A DNA stretch of 64,000 nucleotides from Acidimicrobiaceae bacterium (GTDB taxonomy: Bacteria; Actinomycetota; Acidimicrobiia; Acidimicrobiales; Aldehydirespiratoraceae). The stretch is from positions 132,948-196,947 of the forward strand of contig VXYK01000035.1 in assembly GCA_009845995.1 (NCBI GenBank). Reading direction: 5' to 3'. The notes below the pieces were generated by a model. It was not told the DNA's origin and did no database searches. It saw nothing but the letters and a program-made list of their open reading frames with translations. The position numbers were made by a program, and so were the translations under genes. Shown here in pieces: positions 35,621 through 44,350 of the stretch (the first letter of the stretch is position 1; every line of letters begins with the position of its first letter).

Positions 35621-35770
35621 TTAGAGGCCCCGCAAATAAGCAGGAGATTTCCGGGCGCGAACGGCTTGATTTGCGGGGCCGTGGCCCGAGCGGCCCGGTG
35701 AGCGAAGCGAACCAAGAGCGGGGAACAACGGGCTGCAACTCGAAGGCTTGCCAATTTGCGCGCGCTCTTA
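35621..35770 (+). repeat. dispersed MITE-like repeat, full copy C
   Basis: 150 bp between pup and prcB, nearly identical to copy B (10708-10861). The ends read TTAGAGGCCCCGCAAAT and, inverted, TAAGAGCGCGCGCAAATTGGC. The internal 12-bp inverted repeat is GGCCCCGCAAAT (35626-35637) with ATTTGCGGGGCC (35669-35680). The core GGCCCGAGCGGCCCGGTGAGCG follows. It sits 30 bp before the prcB start, in the middle of the proteasome operon. Confidence 0.88.
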
Positions 35771-35803
35771 TCTTAGATTTCTCGGAGTCAACGGAGGTCG
35801 TCC

Positions 35804-35998
35804 TCACTGGCCGCCCTTTTGGATGTAGCTCTTCACAAAGTCTTCTGCGTTGGCTTCGAGAACCTCGTCTATCTCGTCGAGCAGTTCGTCAAGCTCGGCT
35901 TTGATTTCCTCGCCGCGCTCGGTAGCTGTGGGGGACGCTTGCTCAGCAGGCTCGCGTTCGACCGGTGTTGGTTTGCGTACTTGTTCGCGTTCAGCCAT
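35804..35998 (-). CDS. pup: prokaryotic ubiquitin-like protein Pup
   Basis: A 64-residue disordered protein tag. The C-terminal half carries the Mpa-binding helix (EEIKAELDELLDEIDEVLEANAEDFVKSYIQKGGQ region), and it ends in Gly-Gly-Gln. The Gln terminus means Dop must deamidate it to Glu before PafA can ligate it. ATG with GGAG 7 nt upstream. It lies 15 nt after dop. Confidence 0.97.
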   Translation of the reverse strand: MAEREQVRKPTPVEREPAEQASPTATERGEEIKAELDELLDEIDEVLEANAEDFVKSYIQKGGQ

Positions 35999-36013
35999 TA
36001 ATCGTCTCCATTT

Positions 36014-37522
36014 CTATGACCCCAAGCGTCGAAGGAGTTCCGTCGCAGAGTCACACTCATTGAACAAGTTACCCACATGAGCTTCGGTACCGCGCAACGG
36101 TTCCATCATTGGCACTCTACGCAGTGCATCAGTTCCGACATCGAACACGAGCGAATCCCAGTTGGCGGCCACCACCGAATCGGAGAACAGCTGGAGGCAC
36201 TTGCCGCGGAAAAAGGCCCGGGTGTCGTTCGGCGGTTCGCTCATTGCTCTAGTGGCGTCAGCGTCATCGACGATTCGTTCCAAGCCGGCTCGGTTGGCGA
36301 GAGAGCGCTCGGGTCTCATGTCGTGGTACTGGATGTCCAGTGCGCGGAGGCGAGCGTTTCTCCAATCAAGCCCGTGCCGTTCTCGGTACCCTTCGATGAG
36401 ACGATATTTGGCAACCCAATCGAGTTCCGATGCGAGGCTCATGGGATCGACCTCAAGGCCTGTGAGCACCGATTCCCAGCGGTCGAGCACCTCCAAGGCC
36501 ACCACTCCACCGACGTTCTCGACGCCGTTGGCCTCAACGTATTTTCGGCTCTGGTCAAGCAGTTCCCACTGGATCTCCAGCGCCGTGGCAGTCGTTCCGT
36601 CGACCATTTCAAGCGGCTGGGTGAGGGTCAGGTCGTGAGACACCTGGCGAATAGCAGCTACCGGTGCAGCGAAGATGAACTCGCGACGCAAGGCGTCGTC
36701 TTCGATGAGGGCCAGCACCAATGCGGTGGTGCCGACTTTCAGGAAAGTAGACACCTGCGAAGGGTTGGCATCGCCGACGATCACGTGGAGTCGACGGTAC
36801 TTGCGAGCATCGGCGTGGGGTTCGTCCCTGGTGTTGATGATGGGCCGCTTCAGGGTGGTCTCCAGGCCGACTTCCTCTTCAAAGAAGTCCGCGCGTTGGG
36901 TGATCTGATAGGGCACTTCGTCGGTGCTCTGACCAGGTATTTCGGAACCAACCTTGCCGGCACCGGTGAAGATCTGCCGTGTGACGAAATGGCTGATGCA
37001 ATGAGTCACGATGCGTCCAAAGGGAGTCGCTCGGTCGACAAGGTAGTTCTCATGGCAGCCGTAGCTGTTGCCCTTCCCGTCGCTGTTGTTCTTGTAGAGC
37101 ACCAGTTCTTGGTCGGGCGGCAGCATCTCGGAGGCCGCGGCCATCGAGTGATGGGCGATCAACTCGGCGGCTCGGTCGTACAATACGACACTACGCGCGT
37201 CGGCACACTCGGGTGTGGAGATCTCGGGGTGTGCGTGGTCGACGTAGTAGCGGGCGCCGTTGGTCAGCACAGCGTTGACAAGATGGGTTTCAACGTCCGG
37301 AGGCATCGCTGCGGTTGGCACATAGCCCCTGGCATCGATGCCTGGTGTCTCATCAATAAAATCCCAATGAACGGTGTCATTGCTGTCCTCGGTTCGGTAC
37401 CCGGCCGCATAGAGGTAGGCGTTGATGAGCACCGAGGACGCCGCAATCGGGTTCGGGTCTTCGGTCCCGCGATGAACGATCCCGTATTCCGTTTCGATAC
37501 CGATGGTCTTGGGAATCGACAT
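36014..37522 (-). CDS. dop: Pup deamidase/depupylase Dop
   Basis: A 502-residue PafA paralogue that deamidates Pup and removes it from substrates. Features: GIETEYGI near the N-terminus, YYVDHAHPEISTPE with the catalytic Asp, [18 protein letters not shown] and SLVFDVG. It is longer than PafA because of the Dop-specific loop region. The ATG at 37522 is fixed by TAGGGT 7 nt upstream; the 40-codon upstream extension reads through a repeat core and is rejected. Confidence 0.96.
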   Translation of the reverse strand: MSIPKTIGIETEYGIVHRGTEDPNPIAASSVLINAYLYAAGYRTEDSNDTVHWDFIDETPGIDARGYVPTAAMPPDVETHLVNAVLTNGARYYVDHAHPEISTPECADARSVVLYDRAAELIAHHSMAAASEMLPPDQELVLYKNNSDGKGNSYGCHENYLVDRATPFGRIVTHCISHFVTRQIFTGAGKVGSEIPGQSTDEVPYQITQRADFFEEEVGLETTLKRPIINTRDEPHADARKYRRLHVIVGDANPSQVSTFLKVGTTALVLALIEDDALRREFIFAAPVAAIRQVSHDLTLTQPLEMVDGTTATALEIQWELLDQSRKYVEANGVENVGGVVALEVLDRWESVLTGLEVDPMSLASELDWVAKYRLIEGYRERHGLDWRNARLRALDIQYHDMRPERSLANRAGLERIVDDADATRAMSEPPNDTRAFFRGKCLQLFSDSVVAANWDSLVFDVGTDALRRVPMMEPLRGTEAHVGNLFNECDSATELLRRLGS

Positions 37523-37529
37523 TGCGCCG

Positions 37530-37535
37530 ACCCTA
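37530..37535 (-). promoter_or_regulatory. -10 element, leaderless promoter of dop-pup
   Basis: On the minus strand TAGGGT, 7 nt, ATG at 37522. It overlaps the alr stop region and abuts repeat fragment D. Confidence 0.55.
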
Positions 37536-38684
37536 TCCTCTCCGCTCTTGTTCGCTGCGCTCACCGGGCCGCTCGGGCCGCTCACCGGCCGCTCGGGCCG
37601 GGCTCTTGAGTTCCCCGACGTAGGAACGTTTGTACCTTGCACCGAGCGCGGCCAGCATTTCGTGTGAGATGGTTCCGGCGCGCCGTGCGGCCTCGTCTAT
37701 TGGAACCTGGTCACCGATCAGCTCGACCGGCGCACCGGAATGCAGTTCGGAATCTGCGACCTCGGTGACATCGAGTGTGATGAGATCCATGGATACACGA
37801 CCGATAATGGGGACCTGCACCGATCCTACGTAGGCGACTGCGGAGTTCGAAGCAGAGCGAAGGAAACCGTCGGCGTAACCAACAGGAATCGTGGCAACCT
37901 TTCCGGGTCTGTCGACAGCGTGTGTGGCGGCGTACCCCACATAGTCGCCGACGACCACATTGCGGACCTGCAGAATAGGTGCCGTCAGGGTCACAACCTG
38001 CTGCATGGGGTTCTTCTGGTCGGGATGCGGACTGCCTCCGTACAAGGCGACTCCCGGGCGAACCAGATCAAAGTGGTAGGCCGGACCCAGAAAGATCCCG
38101 GCCGAATTGGCGAGCGAAGCGAAACCCATCGGTAGCTGCCGGCGATGCGCCTCGAACCGTCTCAGTTGTTCGGCAGGCTGGGTGCTGTCTGCCACGTCGG
38201 CGGATCCGAGGTGGCTCATCACATGAACGACATTGAGCGCATCCAAGCGCCACGCTTCGTCGATCAGCACGGCAGTTTCGTCTGCGCCCAGGCCGGTCCG
38301 GTTCATCCCGGTATCTATATGAATGGTTGCCGGCAGTTCTTGTTGGCGCTCCTTGGCTGCTTGGGCCCACCGTTCAATCTGTTCGAGGCTGTTGAGGGCC
38401 GGGATCAATCTGTGCTCGATCAAGTCGTCAACGGTGCCCGGCATGGCTCCGTTGAACACATGGATCTCCACATCGTCAATGGCCTCTCGCAACAGCAGTC
38501 CCTCAGCGAGTTGCGCGACGAAGAAACGGTGGCACCCCTGTTGCGCCAGAGCGGTGGACACTTCGACGCAACCAAGGCCGTACCCGTTGGCCTTCACCAC
38601 TGCAGCGGCCTCGCCACCGTTGAGTTGCTCGCGGATGATCTGGTAATTGGTCCGGAGTCGTTCGAGGTTTATGGTGAGGTTCAC
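37533..38684 (-). CDS. alr: alanine racemase
   Basis: A 383-residue PLP enzyme making D-alanine for peptidoglycan. The PLP Lys is in VVKANGYGLG, HIDTGMNRTG and LYGGSPH are family motifs, the catalytic Tyr is in GYAATHAVD, and IIGRVSMDLITLDVT is near the C-terminal domain. The GTG start overlaps the gdh stop (GTGA). The last ~20 residues (ARAAGERPERPG and on) are encoded by a repeat core and are absent from the normal family end. Confidence 0.94.
   Translation of the reverse strand: MNLTINLERLRTNYQIIREQLNGGEAAAVVKANGYGLGCVEVSTALAQQGCHRFFVAQLAEGLLLREAIDDVEIHVFNGAMPGTVDDLIEHRLIPALNSLEQIERWAQAAKERQQELPATIHIDTGMNRTGLGADETAVLIDEAWRLDALNVVHVMSHLGSADVADSTQPAEQLRRFEAHRRQLPMGFASLANSAGIFLGPAYHFDLVRPGVALYGGSPHPDQKNPMQQVVTLTAPILQVRNVVVGDYVGYAATHAVDRPGKVATIPVGYADGFLRSASNSAVAYVGSVQVPIIGRVSMDLITLDVTEVADSELHSGAPVELIGDQVPIDEAARRAGTISHEMLAALGARYKRSYVGELKSPARAAGERPERPGERSEQERRG
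37541..37610 (-). repeat. dispersed repeat, partial copy D
   Basis: On the minus strand two GGCCCGAGCGGCC units, each followed by GGTGAGC, then GCAGCGAACAAGAGCGG. It forms the 3' coding end of alr and immediately precedes the dop promoter. Confidence 0.75.
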
Positions 38685-39952
38685 GGGAATATGCCGCGCA
38701 GCCGGTAAACCTTCTGCAACAAGTTGGAAGCCTCGATGTAGGCAGCTTGTCGCCAACTGCAGCCTCTGTCGTTGCGAATTGACCAAACTCGGTCTGAGGC
38801 GTCCCAGATGGCGTCGCGAAGGCGTGAATCAATGTCGCGTGCTGTCCAACGGCTGCTCGTCTTGTTCTGTACCCACTCGTAGTAGGAGACGACCACACCA
38901 CCAGCGTTGGCAAGAATGTCGGGGATCAGGTTCAATCCGGCTTCTTCGAGAACCTTCGAGGCTTCGGCGGTTACAGGCCCGTTGGCAGCCTCAACGATCG
39001 TGTGAGCCCGGATGTCGTTGACGTTTTCGGCGGTGATCTGTGATTCCAAAGCAGCCGGAACGAGCACATCGACGTCGAGCGCGAAGAACTCCTCGGGGGT
39101 GATCGTGTCACAGGCGTCAAAGGTCGCCACGCCTCGGTGTTGCGAGGCGTGAAGCGTCAACTTGGCGATATCGAGACCCTCGGGGTTGTAGACCACCCCG
39201 CTGATGTCGGCAATGGCGACAACCTTCATGTTGAGTTCAGTGAAAGCTGCGGCCACGTGGGAGCCGACATTCCCGAATCCCTGCACGGCGGCGCTCTGTC
39301 CGCTCAGAGTGCGGTCCAGTTGGCCGTACAGGTGGCGCAGGGCGTAGGCCGCTCCCCGTCCGGTTGCCGATTCACGGCCCAGGCTTCCTCCCAGTTCAAC
39401 AGGTTTGCCGGTGACGACTCGACGTGCGTTCTGTCGTTCACCGGGTCCGCGCGAGTTGAGGTAGGTGTCCATCATCCAGCCCATCGTCTGGGCGTCGGTT
39501 CCCATGTCCGGGGCCGGGATGTCGAATTCGGGACCGATATTCTCTCCGAGCGCGTGGGTGAATCGGCGCACAACCCTTTCGAGTTCGGCTGTGCCGTAAT
39601 GCGCCGGGTTGATGGCGACGCCACCCTTGGCTCCCCCGAACGGCAGATTGAGCAGCGCGCACTTGAAAGTCATCCAGGTTGCCAACGCGCGCGACTCGTT
39701 GAGATCCATGCCCTGATGGAAGCGCATCCCCCCTTTGAAGGGACCCAGCACATTGTTGTGCTGGATTCGGTAACCCTGGAGCACTTCATGTTCACCGTTC
39801 TCGCGTTGGATCGGGAAGTTCACAATGAGTTCGTTCATCGGTTTCAACAGCACGCGTCGAACCTTCTGATCCATGTCGATCGCCCGGGCGGCATCTTCGA
39901 CGTTGGCCGTAGCCTCCTGGTACAGGAGGGTTGAACTCGCGGTGCCGGTCAC
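38681..39952 (-). CDS. gdhA: Glu/Leu/Phe/Val dehydrogenase (glutamate dehydrogenase)
   Basis: A 423-residue oxidative deaminase. GPFKGGMRFH, PFGGAKGGVA (catalytic Lys), PAPDMGTD (catalytic Asp) and VQGFGNVGSHVA (NAD(P) loop) are all present. The length and LASTWMTFKCAL-type segment fit hexameric GDH. GTG start with AGGG upstream. It lies between mpa and alr in the proteasome cluster, which is unusual; amino-acid recovery from proteolysis is a possible logic, by inference. Confidence 0.93.
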   Translation of the reverse strand: MTGTASSTLLYQEATANVEDAARAIDMDQKVRRVLLKPMNELIVNFPIQRENGEHEVLQGYRIQHNNVLGPFKGGMRFHQGMDLNESRALATWMTFKCALLNLPFGGAKGGVAINPAHYGTAELERVVRRFTHALGENIGPEFDIPAPDMGTDAQTMGWMMDTYLNSRGPGERQNARRVVTGKPVELGGSLGRESATGRGAAYALRHLYGQLDRTLSGQSAAVQGFGNVGSHVAAAFTELNMKVVAIADISGVVYNPEGLDIAKLTLHASQHRGVATFDACDTITPEEFFALDVDVLVPAALESQITAENVNDIRAHTIVEAANGPVTAEASKVLEEAGLNLIPDILANAGGVVVSYYEWVQNKTSSRWTARDIDSRLRDAIWDASDRVWSIRNDRGCSWRQAAYIEASNLLQKVYRLRGIFP

Positions 39953-39987
39953 GTGTTTTCCCTGGTTGTCATAGGCGTACAGGTGAA

Positions 39988-41727
39988 TTAGAGATACTGC
40001 CCAGGTGACACCGAGTCGATCGACTTCCCGCCCGAGTGCACTTCGTTGGAGTGAGCCAGCGTGCGCACGTAGACGATCGGCTCTCCCTTCTTGCCTGAGA
40101 TCTTGGCCCAGTCGTCGGGGTTTGTGGTGTTGGGGAGATCTTCGTGTTCTTTGAACTCTTGACGGATCGAAGCCAGCAGGTCGTCCGTGCGGATACCACG
40201 GCTGCCACCTGAGATTTCTCGCTTGATGGCGAGTTTCTTGGCTCGACGCACGACGTTCTCGATCATCGCTCCCGAGGAGAAGTCTTTGAAATACATGACT
40301 TCTTTGTCACCGTTCTGGTACGTGACCTCCAGGAATCGGTTCTCGGCGTCGGTGTTGTACATCTCACGCACAGTCTCTTCGATCATGTGCTGGATCGCCT
40401 TGTCAATATCACCTCCGCCTTGGGCGTCGATCGTGGCTTCATCGATCGGCACTTCAGTGGTGAGGTAGCGCGAGAAGATCGGCACGGCAGCCTCTGCGTC
40501 CGGACGTTCGATTTTTATCTTTACATCGAGTCGGCCTGGACGCAGGATGGCCGGATCGATCAGGTCCTCGCGGTTCGATGCGCCGATCACAATCACGTTG
40601 CGGAGCGCCTCGACTCCGTCGATCTCTGCGAGAAGCTGCGGGACGATGGTGGACTCGATGTCGGAGCTGATACCGCTGCCTCGGGTGCGGAATAGAGATT
40701 CCATCTCGTCGAAGAAGACGATCACCGGCCAGCCTTCCTCGCTTTTTTCTCGTGCCCGTTGGAATACCAGGCGTATCTGGCGTTCGGTCTCGCCGACGTA
40801 TTTGTTGAGAAGTTCGGGACCTTTGATGTTGAGGAAGAAGCTGCGCGCTTTGCTGTCTCCCGAAACCTCAGCGACCTTGTTGGCGAGACTGTTGGCGACC
40901 GCCTTTGCGATCAGGGTTTTGCCGCAGCCGGGAGGGCCGTAGAGGAGGATTCCCTTCGGGGCCGGAAGGTTGTAGTCCAAGAACAACGCGGAGTGGACGA
41001 AGGGCAATTCGACGGCGTCGGTTATCTCTTCGATCTGCTGGTCTAGTCCGCCAACGTCGGCGTAGGAGACGTCCGGAACCTCCTCGAGAACCAAATTCTC
41101 CACTTCGGGCCTCGGCAAACGCTCCAAGACAATACCGGCACGAGGGTCGATGAGCAGGGTGTCGCCGCTGCGGAGCGGAGCTTCGCGAACGGAGTCACTC
41201 AACTCAACGACACGTTCCTCATCCGCGCGTCCGATTATCAACGCTCGAGTGTTGCCGTCGAGCAGTTCCTTGAGGATGGCGACCTCTCCGGAGCGGTCTG
41301 GACGGCGTGCGAGAATCACGTTGAGCGACTCGTTGAGTACGACCTCCTGACCACGGATCAACTCTCCGGAGAGTTCAGGCTGCACGGACACCCGCATCTT
41401 TCGACCGCTGGCGTGCACATCGACAGTTCCGTCTTCGTTGATGTTCAACACCGTTCCGTAGCCTGAGGGCGGCTGGGTCAGCTTGGCTACTTCGTCGCGC
41501 AGGGTGGCTATGTGTTCGCGGGCCTCGCGCAGCGTGTAGGCGAGTTTCTCATTTTGAGACACGGCTTGGCTGAGCTGCCCTCTCGCCTCGCTCAGGCGCT
41601 CCTCCAGTGTCGCTATGCGATCGTGGGAGTCTTGCGGTTGTCGTCTGAGCTCCGTGAGTTCATCCTCAAGCTCGGCAAAACGCATGCGGAGTCGATATAT
41701 CTCAGCCTCTGCCTCTGAGTGTTCCAC
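39988..41727 (-). CDS. mpa: proteasomal AAA ATPase Mpa/ARC
   Basis: A 579-residue unfoldase that recruits pupylated proteins to the 20S core. An N-terminal coiled coil (~1-85) binds Pup, two OB domains follow, then the AAA module with Walker [13 protein letters not shown] and Walker [10 protein letters not shown]. It ends in GQYL, the proteasome-docking tail known from mycobacteria. GTG start with AGGAGG 4 nt upstream; TAGGGT at 41756-41761 would give a ~20-nt leader. Confidence 0.97.
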   Translation of the reverse strand: MEHSEAEAEIYRLRMRFAELEDELTELRRQPQDSHDRIATLEERLSEARGQLSQAVSQNEKLAYTLREAREHIATLRDEVAKLTQPPSGYGTVLNINEDGTVDVHASGRKMRVSVQPELSGELIRGQEVVLNESLNVILARRPDRSGEVAILKELLDGNTRALIIGRADEERVVELSDSVREAPLRSGDTLLIDPRAGIVLERLPRPEVENLVLEEVPDVSYADVGGLDQQIEEITDAVELPFVHSALFLDYNLPAPKGILLYGPPGCGKTLIAKAVANSLANKVAEVSGDSKARSFFLNIKGPELLNKYVGETERQIRLVFQRAREKSEEGWPVIVFFDEMESLFRTRGSGISSDIESTIVPQLLAEIDGVEALRNVIVIGASNREDLIDPAILRPGRLDVKIKIERPDAEAAVPIFSRYLTTEVPIDEATIDAQGGGDIDKAIQHMIEETVREMYNTDAENRFLEVTYQNGDKEVMYFKDFSSGAMIENVVRRAKKLAIKREISGGSRGIRTDDLLASIRQEFKEHEDLPNTTNPDDWAKISGKKGEPIVYVRTLAHSNEVHSGGKSIDSVSPGQYL

Positions 41728-41755
41728 GCTGCCTCCTGCTTTTTGCCTCGGCGTT

Positions 41756-41761
41756 ACCCTA
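41756..41761 (-). promoter_or_regulatory. -10 element for mpa (leadered)
   Basis: On the minus strand TAGGGT, about 28 nt before the GTG, leaving room for the AGGAGG ribosome-binding site. This contrasts with the leaderless genes around it. Confidence 0.4.
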
Positions 41762-41847
41762 GACGCCAGAGCGGTACTTTCGTGGATGCATCTTCGCCGG
41801 TTGGCGGGCAACCACGCGCTCCGTTACGAAATTTACTGCATGTCCGG

Positions 41848-41877
41848 TTACAAGACGTTGGTTTTCGGGGTTATGCT
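41848..41877 (+). promoter_or_regulatory. candidate sigma-70 promoter of the ferredoxin gene
   Basis: TTACAA at 41848-41853 and TATGCT at 41872-41877 are separated by 18 bp. The leader would be about 57 nt. Confidence 0.35.
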
Positions 41878-41898
41878 GTCTGGGAAGGAATCGCCTAA

Positions 41899-41914
41899 GC
41901 GGGTCGCCACCCGC
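41899..41914 (+). promoter_or_regulatory. hairpin in the ferredoxin leader
   Basis: Perfect 6-bp stem GCGGGT / ACCCGC with a 4-nt loop, 26 nt before the ATG. A role in stability or control is possible but untested. Confidence 0.3.
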
Positions 41915-41940
41915 GTTCACACACGAGGTCGCAACGACTC

Positions 41941-42174
41941 ATGAAGGTTTGGATCGATCAGGATCTTTGCACCGGTGACGGTCTCTGTGAAGAGATCGCC
42001 CCCGATGTCTTCACTCTTCTCGACGATGGCCTCGCCTACGTCAGGGAAGGCGACACGATCTTCTCGGACCCCGGCGGCCCGGAGGGCCTTGCGGTGGTTC
42101 CGGACGGCCAGGAAGAAGCGACCATCGAATCAGCCGAAGAATGCCCCGGCGAGTGCATCTTCATTGAGGTCTAG
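41941..42174 (+). CDS. small ferredoxin
   Basis: 77 residues. Cys10 and Cys16 in DLCTGDGLC plus the C-terminal ECPGECI give the spacing of actinobacterial 3Fe-4S/4Fe-4S ferredoxins that serve P450s and other oxidoreductases. The protein is acidic. No reductase or P450 is adjacent. Its TAG stop overlaps the convergent trmI stop in CTAG. Confidence 0.88.
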   Translation: MKVWIDQDLCTGDGLCEEIAPDVFTLLDDGLAYVREGDTIFSDPGGPEGLAVVPDGQEEATIESAEECPGECIFIEV

Positions 42175-42962
42175 ATCTTCGGCGACTCGCTGAGAAGTCG
42201 GGCGCTGGTCAAGAATCCCGTGTGAGCGACCATCCGATGGTCAGGACGGACAGCTTGGTCGGCAACATGCCAGCCGCGGTTGAGCACCTCGGTTGTCTGG
42301 GCCATGCCGAACGCTGAGTTCTCCAATCGGGCGTGGAGTTGAGCGACCTGCATGATGCTCGGTGTATAGGCCACAAAGATCCCTCCCGGGCGGAGGGCAG
42401 TTTGCGCGTGGGGCACCACCTGCCACGGCTCGGGTAGATCGAGCACCACACGGTCGAGGTCGCTGGTACCGATACCCGCATACGCATCCCGGATGTCGGC
42501 GTCGTACCGGTCGAGGACCTCGGGCCCCAGAAATCGGGTGACGTTGGAGACCGCTCTGGAAAGGAAATCCTCGCGGATCTCGTAACCGGTTATGTGGGCA
42601 CCGGCCCGCAGCATGGCGATCGACAACGCTCCGCTTCCGAGACCTGCTTCCAGGACTCGGGCCCCGGGAAAGATGTCGGCCAATATCAGGATCGGGCCAA
42701 TGTCTTTCGGGTAGATGACCTGAGCACCTCGGGGCATCTTCAAGACGAAGTCTGTGATCGTGGGTCGAAGCGCGATGAAAGTCATCCCTCGTGTGGACCT
42801 GAACAGAGTGCCTTCGTCTGAGCCGATCAGTTCGTCGTGGCTCAAAACGCCCGAATGGGAATGGAATTCACCACCTGCGGCTAAATCGATCAGGTAGCGG
42901 CGCTTCTTGCGGTCGATAAGCAAGACCGGTTCGCCTGCTTTCAATGGCCCGCGTGCAGTCAC
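42171..42962 (-). CDS. trmI: tRNA (adenine-N1)-methyltransferase TrmI
   Basis: A 263-residue class I AdoMet methyltransferase that makes m1A58 in tRNA. VLEAGLGSGALSIAM is the AdoMet loop, TGYEIREDF binds the ribose, and DRVVLDLPEPWQVV is the catalytic region; the N-terminal beta domain (PVLLIDRKKRRYL) is typical of TrmI. In mycobacteria trmI also lies near mpa. Start is a GTG. Confidence 0.95.
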   Translation of the reverse strand: MTARGPLKAGEPVLLIDRKKRRYLIDLAAGGEFHSHSGVLSHDELIGSDEGTLFRSTRGMTFIALRPTITDFVLKMPRGAQVIYPKDIGPILILADIFPGARVLEAGLGSGALSIAMLRAGAHITGYEIREDFLSRAVSNVTRFLGPEVLDRYDADIRDAYAGIGTSDLDRVVLDLPEPWQVVPHAQTALRPGGIFVAYTPSIMQVAQLHARLENSAFGMAQTTEVLNRGWHVADQAVRPDHRMVAHTGFLTSARLLSESPKI

Positions 42963-42976
42963 TACAGCAGTTCGTT

Positions 42977-43198
42977 TCAGTCAGGTTCGACGTGACGAAT
43001 GACGAGTGATTCGCCCAACGCCAATCGTTCGGAGTATTTCACGGGCATCTCTGTTCGCTTGGTGACCTTGGCCAGCCAACGCAGTACGAAGCGTGCTATG
43101 AAGACCGCCAGCCAGACGCGCGATCCCCCCAAGAGACCTTTGCGGAAACTGTTTACCCGGACGGTCTCAAACAGCGAGGTCAGTGCAAAACGACCCAC
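42977..43198 (-). CDS. small basic hypothetical protein
   Basis: 73 residues with one hydrophobic/amphipathic stretch (WLAVFIARFVLRWL) and a basic N-terminus. The C-terminal MPVKYSERLALGESLVIRHVE looks like a folded strand pair. The GTG lies 5 nt after the upstream stop region, with GAGG upstream. No family recognised; probably membrane-associated. Confidence 0.65.
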   Translation of the reverse strand: MGRFALTSLFETVRVNSFRKGLLGGSRVWLAVFIARFVLRWLAKVTKRTEMPVKYSERLALGESLVIRHVEPD

Positions 43199-43203
43199 GG
43201 GTG

Positions 43204-43428
43204 TCAGATCCTCCGAATCTCGACAACGGTTGATCTGGTCGCACCGACCCGGCGTCCCAGGAAGTAGGCGATCATCAGCAACCCGACCCCGGCACCTATG
43301 GCTACGGGCAGAAATCGTCGAGCGCCCACCGCGGCTTGCTGCTCAACTTCTCCGACCACAGACCGCAGAGTGGAGTCCAGGTCTTCACGGGTGATTCTGT
43401 CCGGGTCGTCTGTCTGTTCTGCTCTCAC
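43204..43428 (-). CDS. small membrane protein
   Basis: 74 residues: a charged N-terminal helix (TREDLDSTLRSVVGEVEQQ), one membrane helix (FLPVAIGAGVGLLMIAYFLG) and a short basic end. The GTG start overlaps the upstream stop (GTGA). The longer frame to 43629 is a shadow of the neighbour. Likely a partner of the two-helix protein encoded next to it. Confidence 0.65.
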   Translation of the reverse strand: MRAEQTDDPDRITREDLDSTLRSVVGEVEQQAAVGARRFLPVAIGAGVGLLMIAYFLGRRVGATRSTVVEIRRI

Positions 43429-43721
43429 AACGTCCTCTTTCGGATCTGTTGCGCCAAGAGTCCGAGCACGACGATGGCACCGAGCAGAGTGATCGCATGG
43501 GGCGCCCAACTGAGGTTGCCCGTGAATGTGCTGCCGGTCTCTTCCTGCAGAATCCGCAACGTCGCGATGGTCAAGGAGATGCCGCTGATCATCAGCAGGA
43601 CGGACCCCACCACCCCGAACGCGATCCATCGGGGAATCGGTCGTAGCGGTTCGATGAGTTCTTGACGCGCGTAGTCCTTGACAAGGTCGTAGAAATCGCC
43701 GGGTCCCATTCGGTCAGCCAT
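43425..43721 (-). CDS. two-helix membrane protein
   Basis: 98 residues: amphipathic N-terminus (FYDLVKDYARQELIEPLRPI), two membrane helices around residues 33-55 and 75-92, and a basic end. This topology resembles small phage-holin-superfamily-III-like actinobacterial proteins, but I cannot assign a family. Coupled to the next gene by GTGA. Confidence 0.7.
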   Translation of the reverse strand: MADRMGPGDFYDLVKDYARQELIEPLRPIPRWIAFGVVGSVLLMISGISLTIATLRILQEETGSTFTGNLSWAPHAITLLGAIVVLGLLAQQIRKRTL

Positions 43722-43729
43722 CGCAGTCG

Positions 43730-44350
43730 TTATCCTACGAGCGCTTCGAGGACTTCGGCTCGTTGGTCGAAAAGTTCAAGGGCCAGTTCGGCTCTTTTGT
43801 GCCAGCCCGGTTCGCGCAGCAAGCGTTGATTGTCCAGGGCACCGAGCTGCGCTGATACAACCAACTGCCAAGCTCCGTAGGTCGGGTCGTCGAAGTTGAC
43901 CGCGGGTTCATTGATCTTGCGGTTGGGTGCCAGCAGTCGAGTAGCAGCCAGTATCCGTTCGAGTGCCGATGTGAGTTGACTGAGAGCTTCTGGAGCGATG
44001 TCGGTGTCTGAGTCGGGCCAGTCCTCGACCAAAGCCTTGGGATATGGATCGTCGGCGGACCAGCGCTCGACGCGGATGCGCCGCGTCGCCATGGCGATCA
44101 TCCCCCAACGACCGTCGGGAAATTCCTCGGCCTGAACAACCCGCGCGACGACCCCTACATTTGTGCGCAAGTCGTCTCCCCCGACTTCACGTCCGCGTTC
44201 GATCATGGTGATGCCGAACTCGGGTTCGTCGAGAGCTGCCAAGAAACGAGCGAGCGCGCGATACCGCTCCTCAAAAATATGCAGCGGGACCATTGCGCTG
44301 GGAAGAACCGTCTGCTCAAGAGGGAACATCGGCAGTTCGCGCACGCTCAA
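43730..44350 (-). CDS. LON-substrate-binding-domain protein
   Basis: A 206-residue stand-alone N-terminal domain of Lon: ELPMFPLEQTVLPSAMVPLHIFEERYRAL is the hallmark, followed by the beta-rich region and a helical C-terminus. It has no ATPase or protease domain. The role is unknown; it may bind misfolded proteins or peptides. The GTG overlaps the stop of the PBP4-like gene. Confidence 0.9.
   Translation of the reverse strand: MSVRELPMFPLEQTVLPSAMVPLHIFEERYRALARFLAALDEPEFGITMIERGREVGGDDLRTNVGVVARVVQAEEFPDGRWGMIAMATRRIRVERWSADDPYPKALVEDWPDSDTDIAPEALSQLTSALERILAATRLLAPNRKINEPAVNFDDPTYGAWQLVVSAQLGALDNQRLLREPGWHKRAELALELFDQRAEVLEALVG

Noticed and set aside
34762..35754. prcB reading frame of 330 codons
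   Set aside because: The first 55 codons translate the dispersed repeat, match no proteasome beta propeptide, and the GTG at 35589 has a good ribosome-binding site.
36077..37609. 510-codon plus-strand frame over dop
   Set aside because: It is antisense to a gene with strong family evidence; long antisense frames are common here because of GC-rich third codon positions.
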